DNA from: Limnephilus marmoratus
Lineage: Eukaryota; Arthropoda; Insecta; Trichoptera; Limnephilidae
DNA: 64,000 nucleotides
NCBI GenBank assembly: GCA_917880885.1
Contig: OU862919.1
Span: forward strand, 54,783,058-54,847,057
Direction: 5' to 3'
The notes below the pieces were generated by a model that saw only the letters and a list, made by a program, of their open reading frames with translations, did no database searches and had not been told where the DNA came from. Below are positions 10,351 to 20,265 of the stretch, one piece after another (within the stretch, counting starts at the first letter, position 1; each line of letters starts with the position of its first letter). Both the position numbers and the translations under genes were made by a program.

Positions 10351-11182
10351 GTGAATTTTGAGACACCGTTTTGTAGCGCATGAATAGTTACAGTCGGGAC
10401 AAGAAAAAGGTTTTTCATCACTGTGAGTTAGCAAGTGCCGTTTTAGTTATTTTTTCGAGAATAAGGATAGTTGCAGTCAGGACAAGAAATAGGTTTTTTC
10501 CACTGTCGGTAAAAGTGTGATTTTAGATTTCTCTTCATAGTACATGAATAGTTGCAGTTGGAACATGAAAAAGGTTTTTCTCCGCACTGAGTCAGCAACT
10601 GACTTCTTATGTATCCCTTTTGAGAACACGAATAGTTACAATCAGGACATGAAAAAGGTTTTTCTCTTCTGTGAATCGTACTGCGGATTTTTAAATCTTC
10701 CCTTCGAAAACTTGTATAACTGCAGTCGGGACATGAAAAAGGTTTTTGTCCAGTATGGGTAAGCATGTGAATTTTTAGATACCGTTTTGTATCGCATGAA
10801 TAGTTACAGTCGGGTCAAGAAAAAGGTTTTTCATCACTGAGAGTTAGCAAGTGCCGTTTTAGTTATTTTTTTCGAGAATAAGAATAGTTACAGTCAGGAC
10901 ATGAAATAGGTTTTTTCCACTGTCGGTAAACTTGTGATTTTTAGATTTATCTTCATTGTACATGAATAGTTGCAGTTGGAACATGAAAAAGGTTTATCTC
11001 CACACTGAGTCAGCAACTGACTTCTTATGTATCCCTTTTGAGAACACGAATAGTTACAATCAGGACATGAAAAAGGTTTTTCTCTTCTGTGAATCATACT
11101 GTGGACTTTTAAATCTTCGTTTTGAGGACTTGTACAACTGCATTCAGATCATGAAAAAGGTTTTACTCCACTCTGAGTAAGC
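10351..11182 (-). pseudogene. Decayed C2H2 zinc-finger array, 416-bp tandem duplication
   Basis: On the minus strand, fingers of the KPFSCPDCNYSC type repeat every 28 residues, joined by remnants of the TGEKPF linker. The block is duplicated head to tail (10351-10766 and 10767-11182). The unit is 416 bp, not a multiple of three, so the copies are out of frame with each other. Several fingers have lost zinc ligands: in one, both histidines are Gln (RSQLLTQ) in both copies; in others one His is Arg or Gln. A TGA replaces a cysteine codon near 10815. It is a broken relic of a DNA-binding protein gene, probably captured by the surrounding transposon. Confidence 0.8.
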
Positions 11183-11837
11183 TTATGAATCATAGTGGAG
11201 TAAAGTGTTGCTCCATGTGGAAACCTTTGTAAAATTACTTTCTTCAGGGCCTCCTCAGTGCAGCTAATGTAAAACGAAATATGTGTTGTAAAACCATCTA
11301 GGTGTATTAAAGGTAAGACAGTATTAAATTGTGGAGATCCGGAAGGAATGAAAGGCCGATAAAAATAAACAATATACGCATGGACCTATTGCGAGTTTGA
11401 AATCTCTTGTTTTATTTTTACCGCAAACGCGATTAAAACAAGAAAAAGGTATTTAAGCGACTTTCCAGTACTTTGCGCAATTTAATTGAGACTTTTAGGT
11501 AAAAATAGTCCCTTGGGTGTAACGTAACGTTTAGGGGGAGGGAGGTGCAGAAAAATGTTACGGCGCATTGCACGGGGGTGGAGAGGGTCAAAATTTTTCA
11601 AAAATTGCGTTACGTTATACTTGAACGCCCCCTTTACTATTTCACCATTGAAATTTTATCATTACACTCTGAACACAAAACTGGTTTTAACCTAAGTATT
11701 GGTTATTATGTTTTCATGACAGCGAATGATTGTCTTCAGATTTTTGCAGCATATTAGAATTAAAGACTCCACATGTTATTTGTAGCTATATGGCTCGATC
11801 GGTCAGCATTCCCCAAAAATTCTGTTATTTTATTTTC

Positions 11838-12010
11838 GTTCCTAGCTCTTGCTATTGATTTATTGGAGATTCCCGTTAAATACTCCTCCCTTTTCCCCTG
11901 TGTCATTCTCATTTCTTTTGTACATTGTGATTGACGGGAACTGGCGAAGGAAATTATCATTATCGATTGTTGAAAAAGCTGTTATTCTGTTAGTGTTTTT
12001 AAAAGTGCTT
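11838..12010. repeat. Right internal direct repeat of the hAT-like element
   Basis: This is the partner of 10157-10320 (shared GTTCCTAGCTC, GTGTCATTCT and CATTGTGATT motifs). It lies about 170 bp inside the right terminus. Confidence 0.6.
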
Positions 12011-12187
12011 TAATTTTGAGGATAACATTTTTTTTTACATATGTGACTAGCTAGAAATGTTTTTTATATTTTTGGAAGTCAAAATTTGTGTTTTGAAATT
12101 CTCAAAAAAAAATTTATGGGGGGGGGGGGTGACACCGCGTTTTCCGCCCCGGGTGCCACCCATGCTAGCTATGCCACTGCATCAGAG

Positions 12188-13210
12188 CCACCATAACTTA
12201 CGACAGCTATCTTCGAAGGCTTTCCCTCGGAGCCGCCATAATTTAGGGCCCCCGACATAATTATGTTTACGTAAAAAGTAGTATGCTTTGACATCTTACA
12301 TTTTTAGGGTAAAATCAGTAATCAATAAACCAGGACAAGTTAGCAGCAAAATTAGTTCAGTTTCTGAGGTCAGTTTCCATCAAAATAATTTCGGATGGGA
12401 TGGGTTAAACCATAAAAGAAAAACTAAGTTTTTAATAATTTTGGTTTAAAACTTTTTGAAGAAAAAGATAACACTAATTTTTTTATTAAATTGTTTTATT
12501 ATGCGTCCGGAGGGCTTTTACATTAATAAATCAAGGCAGTACATCTTTAACATGAAAAGGAAATAATATAAATACATTTACAATAGAAATAAAAAAGTAC
12601 ATAAATTAAACAAAAATATAAGCAACAAAAATTTTAAGTACAGTGAGATATAATAACGATAAGTTACGATAAAAAAAAAAAAACATACATGATATGAAAA
12701 TATAAACAACAAAATTTTAAAGTAAGGTGATCAGAGGTTTACAAAATTGCAACATTAACCATGTCTAATAAAACCTAAATATTAGTTTCGCAAAGTGGCA
12801 AATCGCTACATCGATGGTACCTCCAGTACCTTTGCAAGTTGCAGGAGTTCGGAACTATCCAATTTGGATTTTAATATTTTAGGTAAGAAAGTTTAATCAT
12901 TTTTTTGAAAATAATTAAATAATACTACAAGTTATGACGGTTTATAATATTTCAATTAATTTACTAAGACATTACATTTAATTATATTAATAAGATAGGT
13001 AGAGATAGTTTAGTAAATGAGTCGATGTACGAGTAGTTTAATTTATTTTATTTTCTTTATTGGGAACATTTACAGGTTTATAACATTACATGCATTAGAA
13101 AACCACAAATTACAATAATTAGGTTATAAACCCAATAACTAATGTTCACATCATGCACCAATAATAATGAAAAAATCTATAGTAATTAAGTTTTTTTTTT
13201 TTACTTAATA
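12188..13210. other. AT-rich spacer, no gene seen
   Basis: Long A/T runs and no convincing ORF. A T-rich stretch around 12480 with GCGTCCGGAGGGCTTTTAC may be the end of another dispersed repeat, but I cannot assign it. Confidence 0.5.
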
Positions 13211-14310
13211 CTAGCTGGTCCCGGCATGCGTTGCTATGCCATTTAATAAAGAAATTGTTTTTCCCTGAATGTCCTTTCCCATTCGTCCCGTTTCCCTTCC
13301 GCCTCCCCTTCTTCTCCTGCGACCTCTTCCCCTCTCGCATTCCCACTCCGTCACCTCCACCTTCCCTCTCCCCACTCCACTCCCCTTCCCTTCCCCCGTA
13401 ACGCGAACCCCCTCCCGAGTTCCCCTCCCCCCTCACACCTCCCCGTCCCTTCCCGCGTTAACCTTCCACCTCCCCCGCCTTCCCTCTTCCCTTTCCCGCT
13501 CCCTCGTCCCGCCAACCCTCCTCCTGCGTTCCATATGGTCCCGGCATGCATTGCTATGCCATTTAATAAAGAAATTGTTTCTCCTTGAGTGTTTTTTACC
13601 ATTCGTCCCGTTCCTCTTCCGCCTCCCCTTCTTCTCCTGCGTCCTCTTCCCCTCTCGCATTCCCACTCCGTCACCTCCACCTTCCCTCTCCCCACTCCAC
13701 TCCCCCCCCCCCCTTCCCCTGTTCCGCGAACCCCCCTCCCGAGTTTCCCTCCCCCCTCCCAGGTCCCCCTCCCCCCTCCTGCGTTTCCCTACCACCTTCC
13801 CCACCTTCCCTCTTCCCTTTCCCGCTCCCTCGTCCCGCCAACCCGCGTTCCATATATTCAATCCCCGTACATTCGGTTTTTAAACAGCCCCCGTGCCACC
13901 TTTTACAATTTTTATTCAAATTTTCATTTTTCATGTATATTAAATTTGGTACCTAACATACCTAGGTCCCTATTTAAAATATCTGAAATTCTTGATTCGA
14001 TTCAAAATATTAGGAGAGTACCTACTTTAAATAAATTTTTCAAGTTTTCAAAAATAGAATCCTGATTGAACAATCAATATTTTGCAAAATGTCATTTTCA
14101 AACACGCGAACTGTCAAACATGCTCATGTTTTCTGAAATTATCCAATTTTCTGCGCAATTTTCTTAATTTTTCTCTCCGTAAGAACCATCATCGTACTTC
14201 AAGGAATATTCTAAAAAAAGAATTAGCGAAATCGGTTCAGCTGATCTCGAGATTTGCGCTTACCAACACATTTAGCGATTCATTTTTATATTATAGATTA
14301 TATAGTAAGG
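13211..14310. mobile_element. Dispersed element E, copy 1, with polypyrimidine duplication
   Basis: It starts CTAGCTGGTCCCGGCATGCG and ends in GAAATCGGTTCAGCTG with a short run to about 14310. The same two terminal signatures bracket 47311-48620 (CTAGCTGACCCGGCGAAC and AATTGGTTCAGTCGTTC). The pair is familiar as a dispersed repeat of insect genomes. The interior here has no ORF of substance and includes a 320-bp tandem pair rich in C and T. Class is not determined. Confidence 0.55.
13216..13855. repeat. Two 320-bp tandem units, almost pure pyrimidine on the plus strand
   Basis: Units begin TGGTCCCGGCATGC at 13216 and 13536. After about 60 ordinary bases each becomes a long C/T tract (CCCTCTCCCCACTCCACTCC and similar) with hardly any purines. 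Long open frames on both strands here come from low complexity (Pro/Ser/Leu-rich on one strand, Gly/Arg/Glu-rich on the other) and are not genes. Confidence 0.85.
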
Positions 14311-14430
14311 AGCTAGATAAGCTGTCTAGGGATAACCTACCTATACTGTCTAATAAATAAAGATACAGAAAAGATAAGATAAGATAAAAAAAAAAACAGA
14401 GAAAAGTTGAAAAAAATAACTAAATATATA

Positions 14431-14819
14431 CAGGGTGTCCGGGGGTAAAGTGCATTAACTTCGGGAGGTAATTCTACATGATATTGTAAGTAAAAAAGAT
14501 AAATAGCTTTTTTCGAAATTCCAACTTTTAGGGGTAGTTTTGTGGTAAAAATGTAAAATTTGACCGGCGTGCGTGGCCAGCTTTATTATTTTCCACTGTT
14601 ACGATACGGGCCAGTCACCATCATTTATTGTTGCCACGATCGCGCGCGGCAGGCTCCCGGCAAGTAAGATCGTACCTCACACTAAGGATTTTTAGTAGGT
14701 ATATCTTTTTGTATGGGAAAAAATGTTGGAATTTCGAAAAAAGTTATTAATCTTTTTTACTCCTACCATCATGTAGAATCACCTCCCGAAGTTAATGCAT
14801 TTTACCCCCGGACACCCTG
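14431..14819. mobile_element. Foldback MITE, 389 bp, about 105-bp inverted termini
   Basis: The left end CAGGGTGTCCGGGGGTAAAG is mirrored at the right end. Similarity between the arms extends about 105 bp, through TTCGAAATTCCAAC, with a few mismatches. Both sides are flanked by TATA-type sequence, compatible with a TA or TATA target. No protein is encoded. Superfamily is not assignable from termini alone. Confidence 0.85.
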
Positions 14820-15040
14820 TATATTTATATATTCAGTCATTCCTTGAACCTTTCTATGTTTTCTATGTTTTTCTATATTATCTATAATAATAATAAAAAT
14901 TGAAAAACACCAGATGTGATGTCGAAAACGTTATATGTAAAAATATATTAAAAAAAACAAGGAAAAGCAAAATAAAAGTGAAATGAAAGTAAAATAAAAG
15001 TATATTTTGGTAGAAAGCAGTCACTTTGTGGTTTGACATA

Positions 15041-15219
15041 TTAATTAAAGGAAAACAATCACTTTGTTTGTAACCACGATTTATTGATTTAATTTTTATA
15101 TACCGACCGGTTTCGCTTAATACAAGCATCTTCAGGGTATAAATTAAAACTGATGAAAAAATACATTGTGTGAGCTTATATATACATACAGACAGAGACA
15201 AAACATAATATAAAGTAAG
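15041..15219 (-). repeat. Penelope-like element arm (pLTR), left
   Basis: It is the reverse complement of 16799-16976 over essentially the whole length, from TTAATTAAAGG to the segment ending TAAAGTAAG. It contains one candidate hammerhead ribozyme. Confidence 0.9.
15095..15152 (-). ncRNA. Candidate hammerhead ribozyme in the left arm
   Basis: On the minus strand: UAUACC, CUGAAGA, a 4-bp stem GCUU/AAGC with loop GUAUU, GAAAC, then CGGUC and GGUAUA. UAUACC pairs with GGUAUA as stem I; the AC-CG-GU segment would be a minimal stem III; cleavage would follow GUC. Type I hammerheads with tiny stem III are known from Penelope pLTRs. One U lies unpaired between CUGAAGA and stem II, so activity is uncertain. 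Confidence 0.6.
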
Positions 15220-15378
15220 AGTGAGAGAGTGTAATTAACATCCTACATAGTGATAGAGAGAAAGAGACGGGTATATCTAATGAATAATTACATTATATCT
15301 ACCGGGACAAAACGTCATTTGAACAGGTGATTAAGGAATAAAGTGGCTACGGGTTTTTTTAGTTTATGGGAAATATTC

Positions 15379-16470
15379 CTAATATCGGACTGTTGGACAC
15401 ATTAAACTGATTATTAAGGATTTGGGTTTTTGTTCGGCTTTCTTTATTTCGAGTGTTTCTAAATTATTAAGCCTGTTACCATGACCATTTATGTGTAAAA
15501 TCTTAACACCGGTGTTTTGATTGAAGGTATGATCTTTATCAATAAGGTGATTAGCGAATTCCGAAAATCCATCATTATTTAAGCATCTAAGATGCTCTTT
15601 GATTCTAATATTGACATTACGTGTCGTTTTACCTACATAAAATGATGAACAATCATTACAATCTAATTTATATATTCCGGAATGACTTAGTTTTTCGTCC
15701 TTATCTTTCGAATTAATTAAAAACTTCCCTAAATTATTGTTTGTGTAAAATGCCGGTCTTATTTCGGGAGGTAGATTTTTTACACTGCAGGAAGAGAACT
15801 GATTAATGAATAAAATACGACGCCATTTGTAACAAAGATTATTATTATTATTTATATTATTATGATTAGTAAATAAGAAATTCTTAGTGGCTATTTGTTT
15901 TTGTTTTTTATTTAAAATTGTATCAACGAGTTCGGCATTATAACCATTATTAACCGCGATTTTTTTAATTATTGCTAGTTCGTTGGAGAAATTAGTATTA
16001 GATAACGGTATTGTGACCAAACGATGAACCATTGAATGAAACGCGGAGTGTTTATGTGAAACAGGATGATTGGATGTGTTATGGATAACAACGTCGGTGT
16101 AGGTAGGCTTGCGAAAGATGTTAAAATTTGTTTTATTATTTACGATAGATAAGGTGAGATCTAAAAAATTTAAAGTTGAATTAGTTCCTATCTCTAATGT
16201 GAATTTAATGTTTTGATGGTATGAATTTATAAAGACGAGGAAGGCATTTAATTGACGTTGAGTCCCTGTCCAAATACAGAAAACGTCATCGACGTATCTC
16301 CGCCATAGTAAGACGTTTTTTACAAGGGGTGAGGCACTAGTTAAAATTTTATTTTCTAAATTATTCATGAATATATCAGCAATTAAAGGACTTGTAGGAG
16401 ACCCCACGGGAAGGCCTTCGATTTGCTGATATATAACACCATTGAATTGAAAATAATTTTGGTTAAGCAA
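15379..16470 (-). pseudogene. Penelope-like pol: RT palm/thumb and GIY-YIG endonuclease
   Basis: The 363-residue open segment begins within RT: EGLPVGSPTSPLIADIFMNN, then RYVDDVFCIW with the catalytic Asp pair at about residue 60. A linker leads to the C-terminal endonuclease, GIYKLDCNDCSSFYVGKTTR, with the GIY and YVG signatures and the downstream Arg, and EFANHL near the end. The enzyme copies element RNA at nicked DNA. The apparent start (TTG) is artificial; the natural reading comes from the preceding frame (16383-16799) through a single-base defect near 16465. Confidence 0.9.
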
Positions 16471-16799
16471 ACATTAAATAGTGAAGTCAGATCATTCACT
16501 AAATCTTTGGGTAAATTAGAAGTATTTAATAAATTAGAGATCAAACATTTGCTCTCCTCTACGGGAACATTAGGGAATAAGTTAACCTCATCAAACGATA
16601 TGAGTTTGCAATTTTTAGGGAGATCCAAATCTTTGAATTCTTCTACTAGTGAAAATGAATTTTTGATTGTATATTTTGGGGAGAAAATATTGGAATTATG
16701 GAAAATATTAGTAATAAAAGAAGATATTTTAAAATTTGGGGCATCACAGCAACTAACAACTGGTCTTATAGGTTTATCACTTTTATGGATTTTGATGAC
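16383..16799 (-). pseudogene. Penelope-like pol: RT N-terminal part
   Basis: In the frame upstream of the break, the minus strand reads KPIRPVVSCCDAPNFKISSF, then LISFDEVNLFPNVPVEE (motif A region with the catalytic Asp) and LFNVCL at the break. The frame meets the right arm at about 16799, so the domain preceding RT in full-length elements is gone. Frame loss near 16465 separates it from the rest of pol. Confidence 0.85.
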
Positions 16800-16976
16800 T
16801 TACTTTATATTATGTTTTGTCTCTGTCTGTATGTATATATAAGCTCACACAATGTATTTTTTCATCAGTTTTAATTTATACCCTGAAGATGCTTGTATTA
16901 AGCGAAACCGGTCGGTATATAAAAATTAAATCAATAAATCGTGGTTACAAACAAAGTGATTGTTTTCCTTTAATTA
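16799..16976 (+). repeat. Penelope-like element arm (pLTR), right
   Basis: Inverted copy of 15041-15219, from TTACTTTATATTATG to CCTTTAATTAA. It abuts the truncated RT frame directly. Confidence 0.9.
16872..16925 (+). ncRNA. Candidate hammerhead ribozyme in the right arm
   Basis: Same sequence as the left-arm motif on the opposite strand: CTGAAGA at 16883, stem GCTT/AAGC, GAAAC at 16904, GGTC ending at 16913, and flanks TATACC/GGTATA forming stem I. The bulged U caveat applies. Confidence 0.6.
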
Positions 16977-17039
16977 AAATAAAAGTAAATTAGTAAAACA
17001 AAGTGTGCCAGTTTTATGTTAGATTAAATATTATATTAA

Positions 17040-17089
17040 TTTTCCTCAGGGCCTCCTGTGTGGAGTTAATGTAAAAAAAAAAAAAAAAG
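17040..17089 (+). mobile_element. LINE L 3'-terminal fragment
   Basis: CCTCAGGGCCTCCTGTGTGG, GAGTTAATGT and a run of A. This is the 3' end of a LINE whose longer remnants lie at 38-42 kb and which recurs at 50140 and 51890. Confidence 0.7.
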
Positions 17090-17330
17090 TATTTTTAAAT
17101 AAGATAATAACAAAATAAAAATAAAAAAACTGAAAAACACCAGACGTGTTTAAAAGCGTAAAGTGGAAAAACTATATACATATACTTATATACATTATTT
17201 TTAAAATTTCAATACAAAAAAATACATAAGAAATTACTGTATCAATTTATCAGTTTTGTTACAATGAATTAAGTTATTTGTTAATTGATGGATAATTATA
17301 AGACTCCATTAAGTATTTGTCTAAAAGTGC

Positions 17331-18105
17331 TTAAAGTACACGAAAAAATATCAGCATCGATACATTTTTGTTATAAAGATTGCAAGTTCTTAATAAGAAA
17401 GAATTTTGCCTGAGACTGGTTGAAGCACTTTCGATATGAAACAATGAATTGTCTCTAGTTTTCTTACTCGGGATTCTAATATTAATTGATGACAAAAGAG
17501 CTGGACAGTCAATATGACCACTCAAGACTTTGTATAAGTAAGTTATATCCGCGATGTCTCTCCTACTTTTTAGAGTTTTAAGTCCATAGTGTTTTATAGA
17601 GCTGTCCATGTCATAATAACGCACATGTCTATTAAAGTTCAAATGGTGTACAAATTTTCTTTGGACAGCTTCTATGCGCTTTGTGTGTATAGTATACAGC
17701 GGATTCCATACACCAGAAGCATATTCAAGATGACTACGAATATAGGAGTAATATAATATTTTGAGGGTATGGATATTGGTGAACTCTTTTCCAATATGGA
17801 ATAAAAATCCTAACATGCTCATGGATTTCTTAACAATAATATCCACATATGCCTTAAACGAAAGTTTATTGTCAATAAGAACACCGAGGTCTTGAATTTG
17901 ATTGAGCTTTTTAAGTGCTTGACTGTTTGTAATATGATAATCATGTTCGATTGTTTTTTGGTTTTTTGTAAAGGTAATAATGCAACATTTGTCGGTATTC
18001 AAGTGGAGATAGTTGACAGTACAATAATTATTAAGTCTATTAAGATCTTCTTGAAGTTTATAGCAGTTAATAAATTTACTAAAGAATTTCCTTCGTGAGT
18101 ACTTG
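17331..18105 (-). pseudogene. LINE family J, RT C-terminal part
   Basis: The minus strand reads LQEDLNRLNNYC, LHLNTDKCCIITFT, DLGVLIDNKLSF, LYYSYIRSHLEYASGVWNPL and RIEAVQRKFVHHL. This is the conserved region after the RT active site in Jockey-type LINEs. It runs to a stop at 17331. Upstream, at about 18105, it is joined abruptly to the C-terminal end of another copy of the same family. Confidence 0.85.
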
Positions 18106-18632
18106 TATCGTGGATAAATGATTGAATTCTTTCATATTTAAATTGTTTTAGCGACGTATTCCAAACATCAATGAGCGAATACTTATTGCCCAAGTGTTGG
18201 ATTCTGTGTATTGATATATTGAATTGTGCCCTGGTCGTAGTAGTACCACAGTAAAATGGTAGTACTGACCTTGTGTTTCTCGCCAGCACATTAAAATTTA
18301 TGAGCCCCAAGAATTCAGGGCTGTCAATTTTATTATGCAAGATTTTAAATAAAAAAAGTAGATCGAAACATTTCTTCGATCACTCAAATTTAAGAGATTA
18401 GATAATTGCAGTAGATAAGTGTAGTTCAATTGTTTTTTTGGTATTTTTAGTTTATAATTTAAAAAGCTTAGGATTTTTTTTTGTACTCTTTCTATTGTTT
18501 GAGAATGCACGTCATAGTGAGGAGACTATAGAGTTGAGTTATATTCAACCTGACTCCTCACTAGTAATGTGTATAGCAGTTTTAATGTTTTAATGTTGTT
18601 AAACTCTTTAGTCAAACATTTACTATCTATTG
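18106..18632 (-). pseudogene. LINE family J, second C-terminal fragment
   Basis: The minus strand reads TKEFNNIKTLKLLYTLLVRS, matching the KEFTNIHTLKILYYSYIRS segment of the adjacent copy. After frameshifts it continues with IERVQKKILSFLNYKLK, then INFNVLARNTRS and IHRIQHLGNKYSLIDVWN. It therefore covers the same C-terminal region and ends beyond it. Two copies in one orientation are fused at about 18105, and this one is fused to an RTE-type endonuclease start at about 18632. Confidence 0.75.
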
Positions 18633-18800
18633 TTTCGCATAATTCATTCATCTTTCTTTCCATCCCTCCTCTGATATTCCACGTACCAATTCGACATTGT
18701 TCCCGTTCCGTCCTCCTCTTTGCGCTACCAAGGGGTTGGCGATGTGATGGGTAGCGAGCCTCATCGATACCTCTGTCGGCCATTCCCTTCCTCCAAGGAC
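18633..18800 (-). pseudogene. LINE endonuclease N-terminus (RTE-like)
   Basis: The minus strand reads MADRGIDEARYPSHRQPLGS, then QCRIGTWNIRGGMERKMNEL. The GTWNIRG block is the first motif of apurinic-type endonucleases in RTE-like LINEs. It could be the 5' end of the family whose 3' ends are scattered in this window; no copy joins the two. The gypsy LTR starts 24 bp upstream of this fragment (18825). Confidence 0.6.
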
Positions 18801-18824
18801 TACATATAAAAACTACCTTAACCT

Positions 18825-19480
18825 TGTAACGTTTAATACTTACTTGTAATTCATACCCTCCAAACCTGGTCATCCATCCATGAATAGAATAAATAATCAC
18901 ATACAAAGCCAGCAAGCAAGCCATGAGGTTAGGTAGCAATAATAAGTAGGTTTGGGAACAATGTATAATTTATTATAAAAAATCAAACCCTGCCCTTGGA
19001 ACATATTATAATGATTAGCTATGAGACTCTAAGTTAAACAACGGAAATAATCATCAGGGGTGACTGGTTACGATGTATCGTACCCAGCTGTAAATGTTTA
19101 AAGTTTCTCGACACGTGTCAATAAGAAAGAAATTATATTGTAACGACATAAGAAAATTACTGATGGGCGCCTGTGACGTAAAACGTAACATATTTATGAA
19201 TCAGTAATCCCTAAAAATAATCTATAAAGCACAATCTCGAACTGTTAATAATATGAGTAATTTAAATCTCACTTCTCGTGATCCAAAATGTCTTGAGTCC
19301 AGCCATATAACAGCCCGTCACACAAAAACACCTGCTCGATCTGTGGTACTGCCGTCAACTGAAGCGCCCGAACTTTTCCGAAGCATCTCGAAACATCTGC
19401 CGCCCCTTCGGAGTGCAATGCTGCCAACCAAATCATGCGAAATTTGCGAATCGCTCACGACGCTAGCAGCAAATGTTACA
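18825..19480 (-). repeat. gypsy 3' LTR
   Basis: 656 bp, matching the other LTR almost base for base. On the minus strand it is preceded by a polypurine tract (GGTGGAGGGG, about 19483-19496). A short ORF on the plus strand that appears in both LTRs is a by-product of the repeat. Confidence 0.95.
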
Positions 19481-19781
19481 TTACCCCTCCACCAAAAGAA
19501 AATATTTCCTCCTGGAAATCAAGAGGTCCATGTGTCACTTCCTGAAGAGAACTGCATACTATGTGAGCCTTGGTCGTAAATGTTAGTCATGGAAGAAGCC
19601 AAAATATAAGGATTGTCAGCCGGAAGGATCCTGGTGATAGAAGTACTCCCAATCCATATAATGTACCTCATGGAAGAAGCGGTGACCACCGTACTGCAAT
19701 ACTGAAGCCATGACATAATGCGATGAACAGAAAGACGCATCAATCTATGCAGCTTCTCTCCAATTATGATGCATTCAATAA

Positions 19782-20265
19782 CTGATGACCCAAGATGGCC
19801 CAAGGTAGAGATGAAATATCTGGTCTGGAATCTCAAATTCAGCTTCTTTTGCTATTAATTTCTTCCAAAACTGTTGACCCAAGATGGCCCAAGGTAGCGA
19901 TGAAACATTTGGTCCGAAATCTCAAATTCAGCGTCTTCTGATATTACTTTCTTCCAAAACTGATGACCCAAGATGGCCCAAGGTAGCGATGAAACATTTG
20001 GTCCGAAATCTCAAATTCAGCGTCTTCTGATATTACTTTCTTCCAAAACTGATGACCCAAGATGGCCCAAGGTAGCGATGAAACATTTGGTCCGAAATCT
20101 CAAATTCAGCGTCTTCTGATATTACTTTCTTCCAAAACTGATGACCCAAGATGGCCCAAGGTAGCGATGAAACATTTGGTCCGAAATCTCAAATTCAGCG
20201 TCTTCTGATATTACTTTCTTCCAAAACTGATGACCCAAGATGGCCCAAGGTAGCGATGAAACATC
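19782..20265. repeat. 89-bp tandem repeat in the gypsy 3' non-coding region
   Basis: GATGACCCAAGATGGCCCAA recurs with an 89-bp period; the TGATG start lies at 19961, 20050, 20139 and 20228, with one near-match unit and one more diverged unit upstream. The inner units are practically identical. The array sits between the end of pol and the 3' LTR. Confidence 0.9.

Larger units (their letters stand above)
9969..12179. mobile_element. hAT-like non-autonomous DNA transposon carrying a zinc-finger pseudogene
   Basis: The left end reads CAGTAGCGTAGCGAG from 9969. The right end, read inward on the other strand, is CAGTGGCATAGCTAG from 12179: 12 of 15 positions agree. The flanks are CATTAGAG (9961-9968) and CATCAGAG (12180-12187), an 8-bp duplication with one mismatch. 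CAGTG termini with 8-bp duplications are typical of hAT elements. Both ends also hold a nearly palindromic CCGCCCCGGGTGCCACCC block. No transposase is present. The interior carries a degenerate C2H2 array (10351-11182) between two diverged direct repeats. Confidence 0.7.
14990..16987 (-). mobile_element. Penelope-like element (RT + GIY-YIG), inverted terminal arms, 13-bp target duplication
   Basis: TAAAATAAAAGTA occurs at 14990-15002 and 16975-16987, flanking the insert. Inside lie arms of about 178 bp (15041-15219 and 16799-16976) that are inverted copies of each other with no difference I could see. Between them a minus-strand pol has RT and GIY-YIG endonuclease domains. Inverted or direct terminal repeats (pLTRs) with ribozyme motifs are a known property of Penelope-like elements. 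The 5' part of pol is missing, so the copy is truncated, but the identical arms point to a recent insertion. Confidence 0.9.

Noticed and set aside
13269..13883. Open frames of 100-200 codons on both strands
   Set aside because: They arise from the C/T-rich tandem repeat; composition is extreme (Pro/Ser/Leu or Gly/Arg/Glu) and no domain is visible.
19253..19579. 108-codon frame starting MSNLNLTSRDPK, also present at 27096-27332
   Set aside because: It lies on the antisense strand of the gypsy LTRs; its duplication only reflects the two LTRs.
19961..20110. CTGATGA, GATGAAAC and GGTC in the 89-bp unit as a hammerhead ribozyme
   Set aside because: The bases after CTGATGA do not pair with those before GAAA, stem I does not form, and the first, diverged unit lacks the GAAAC. 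The match is limited to short motifs.
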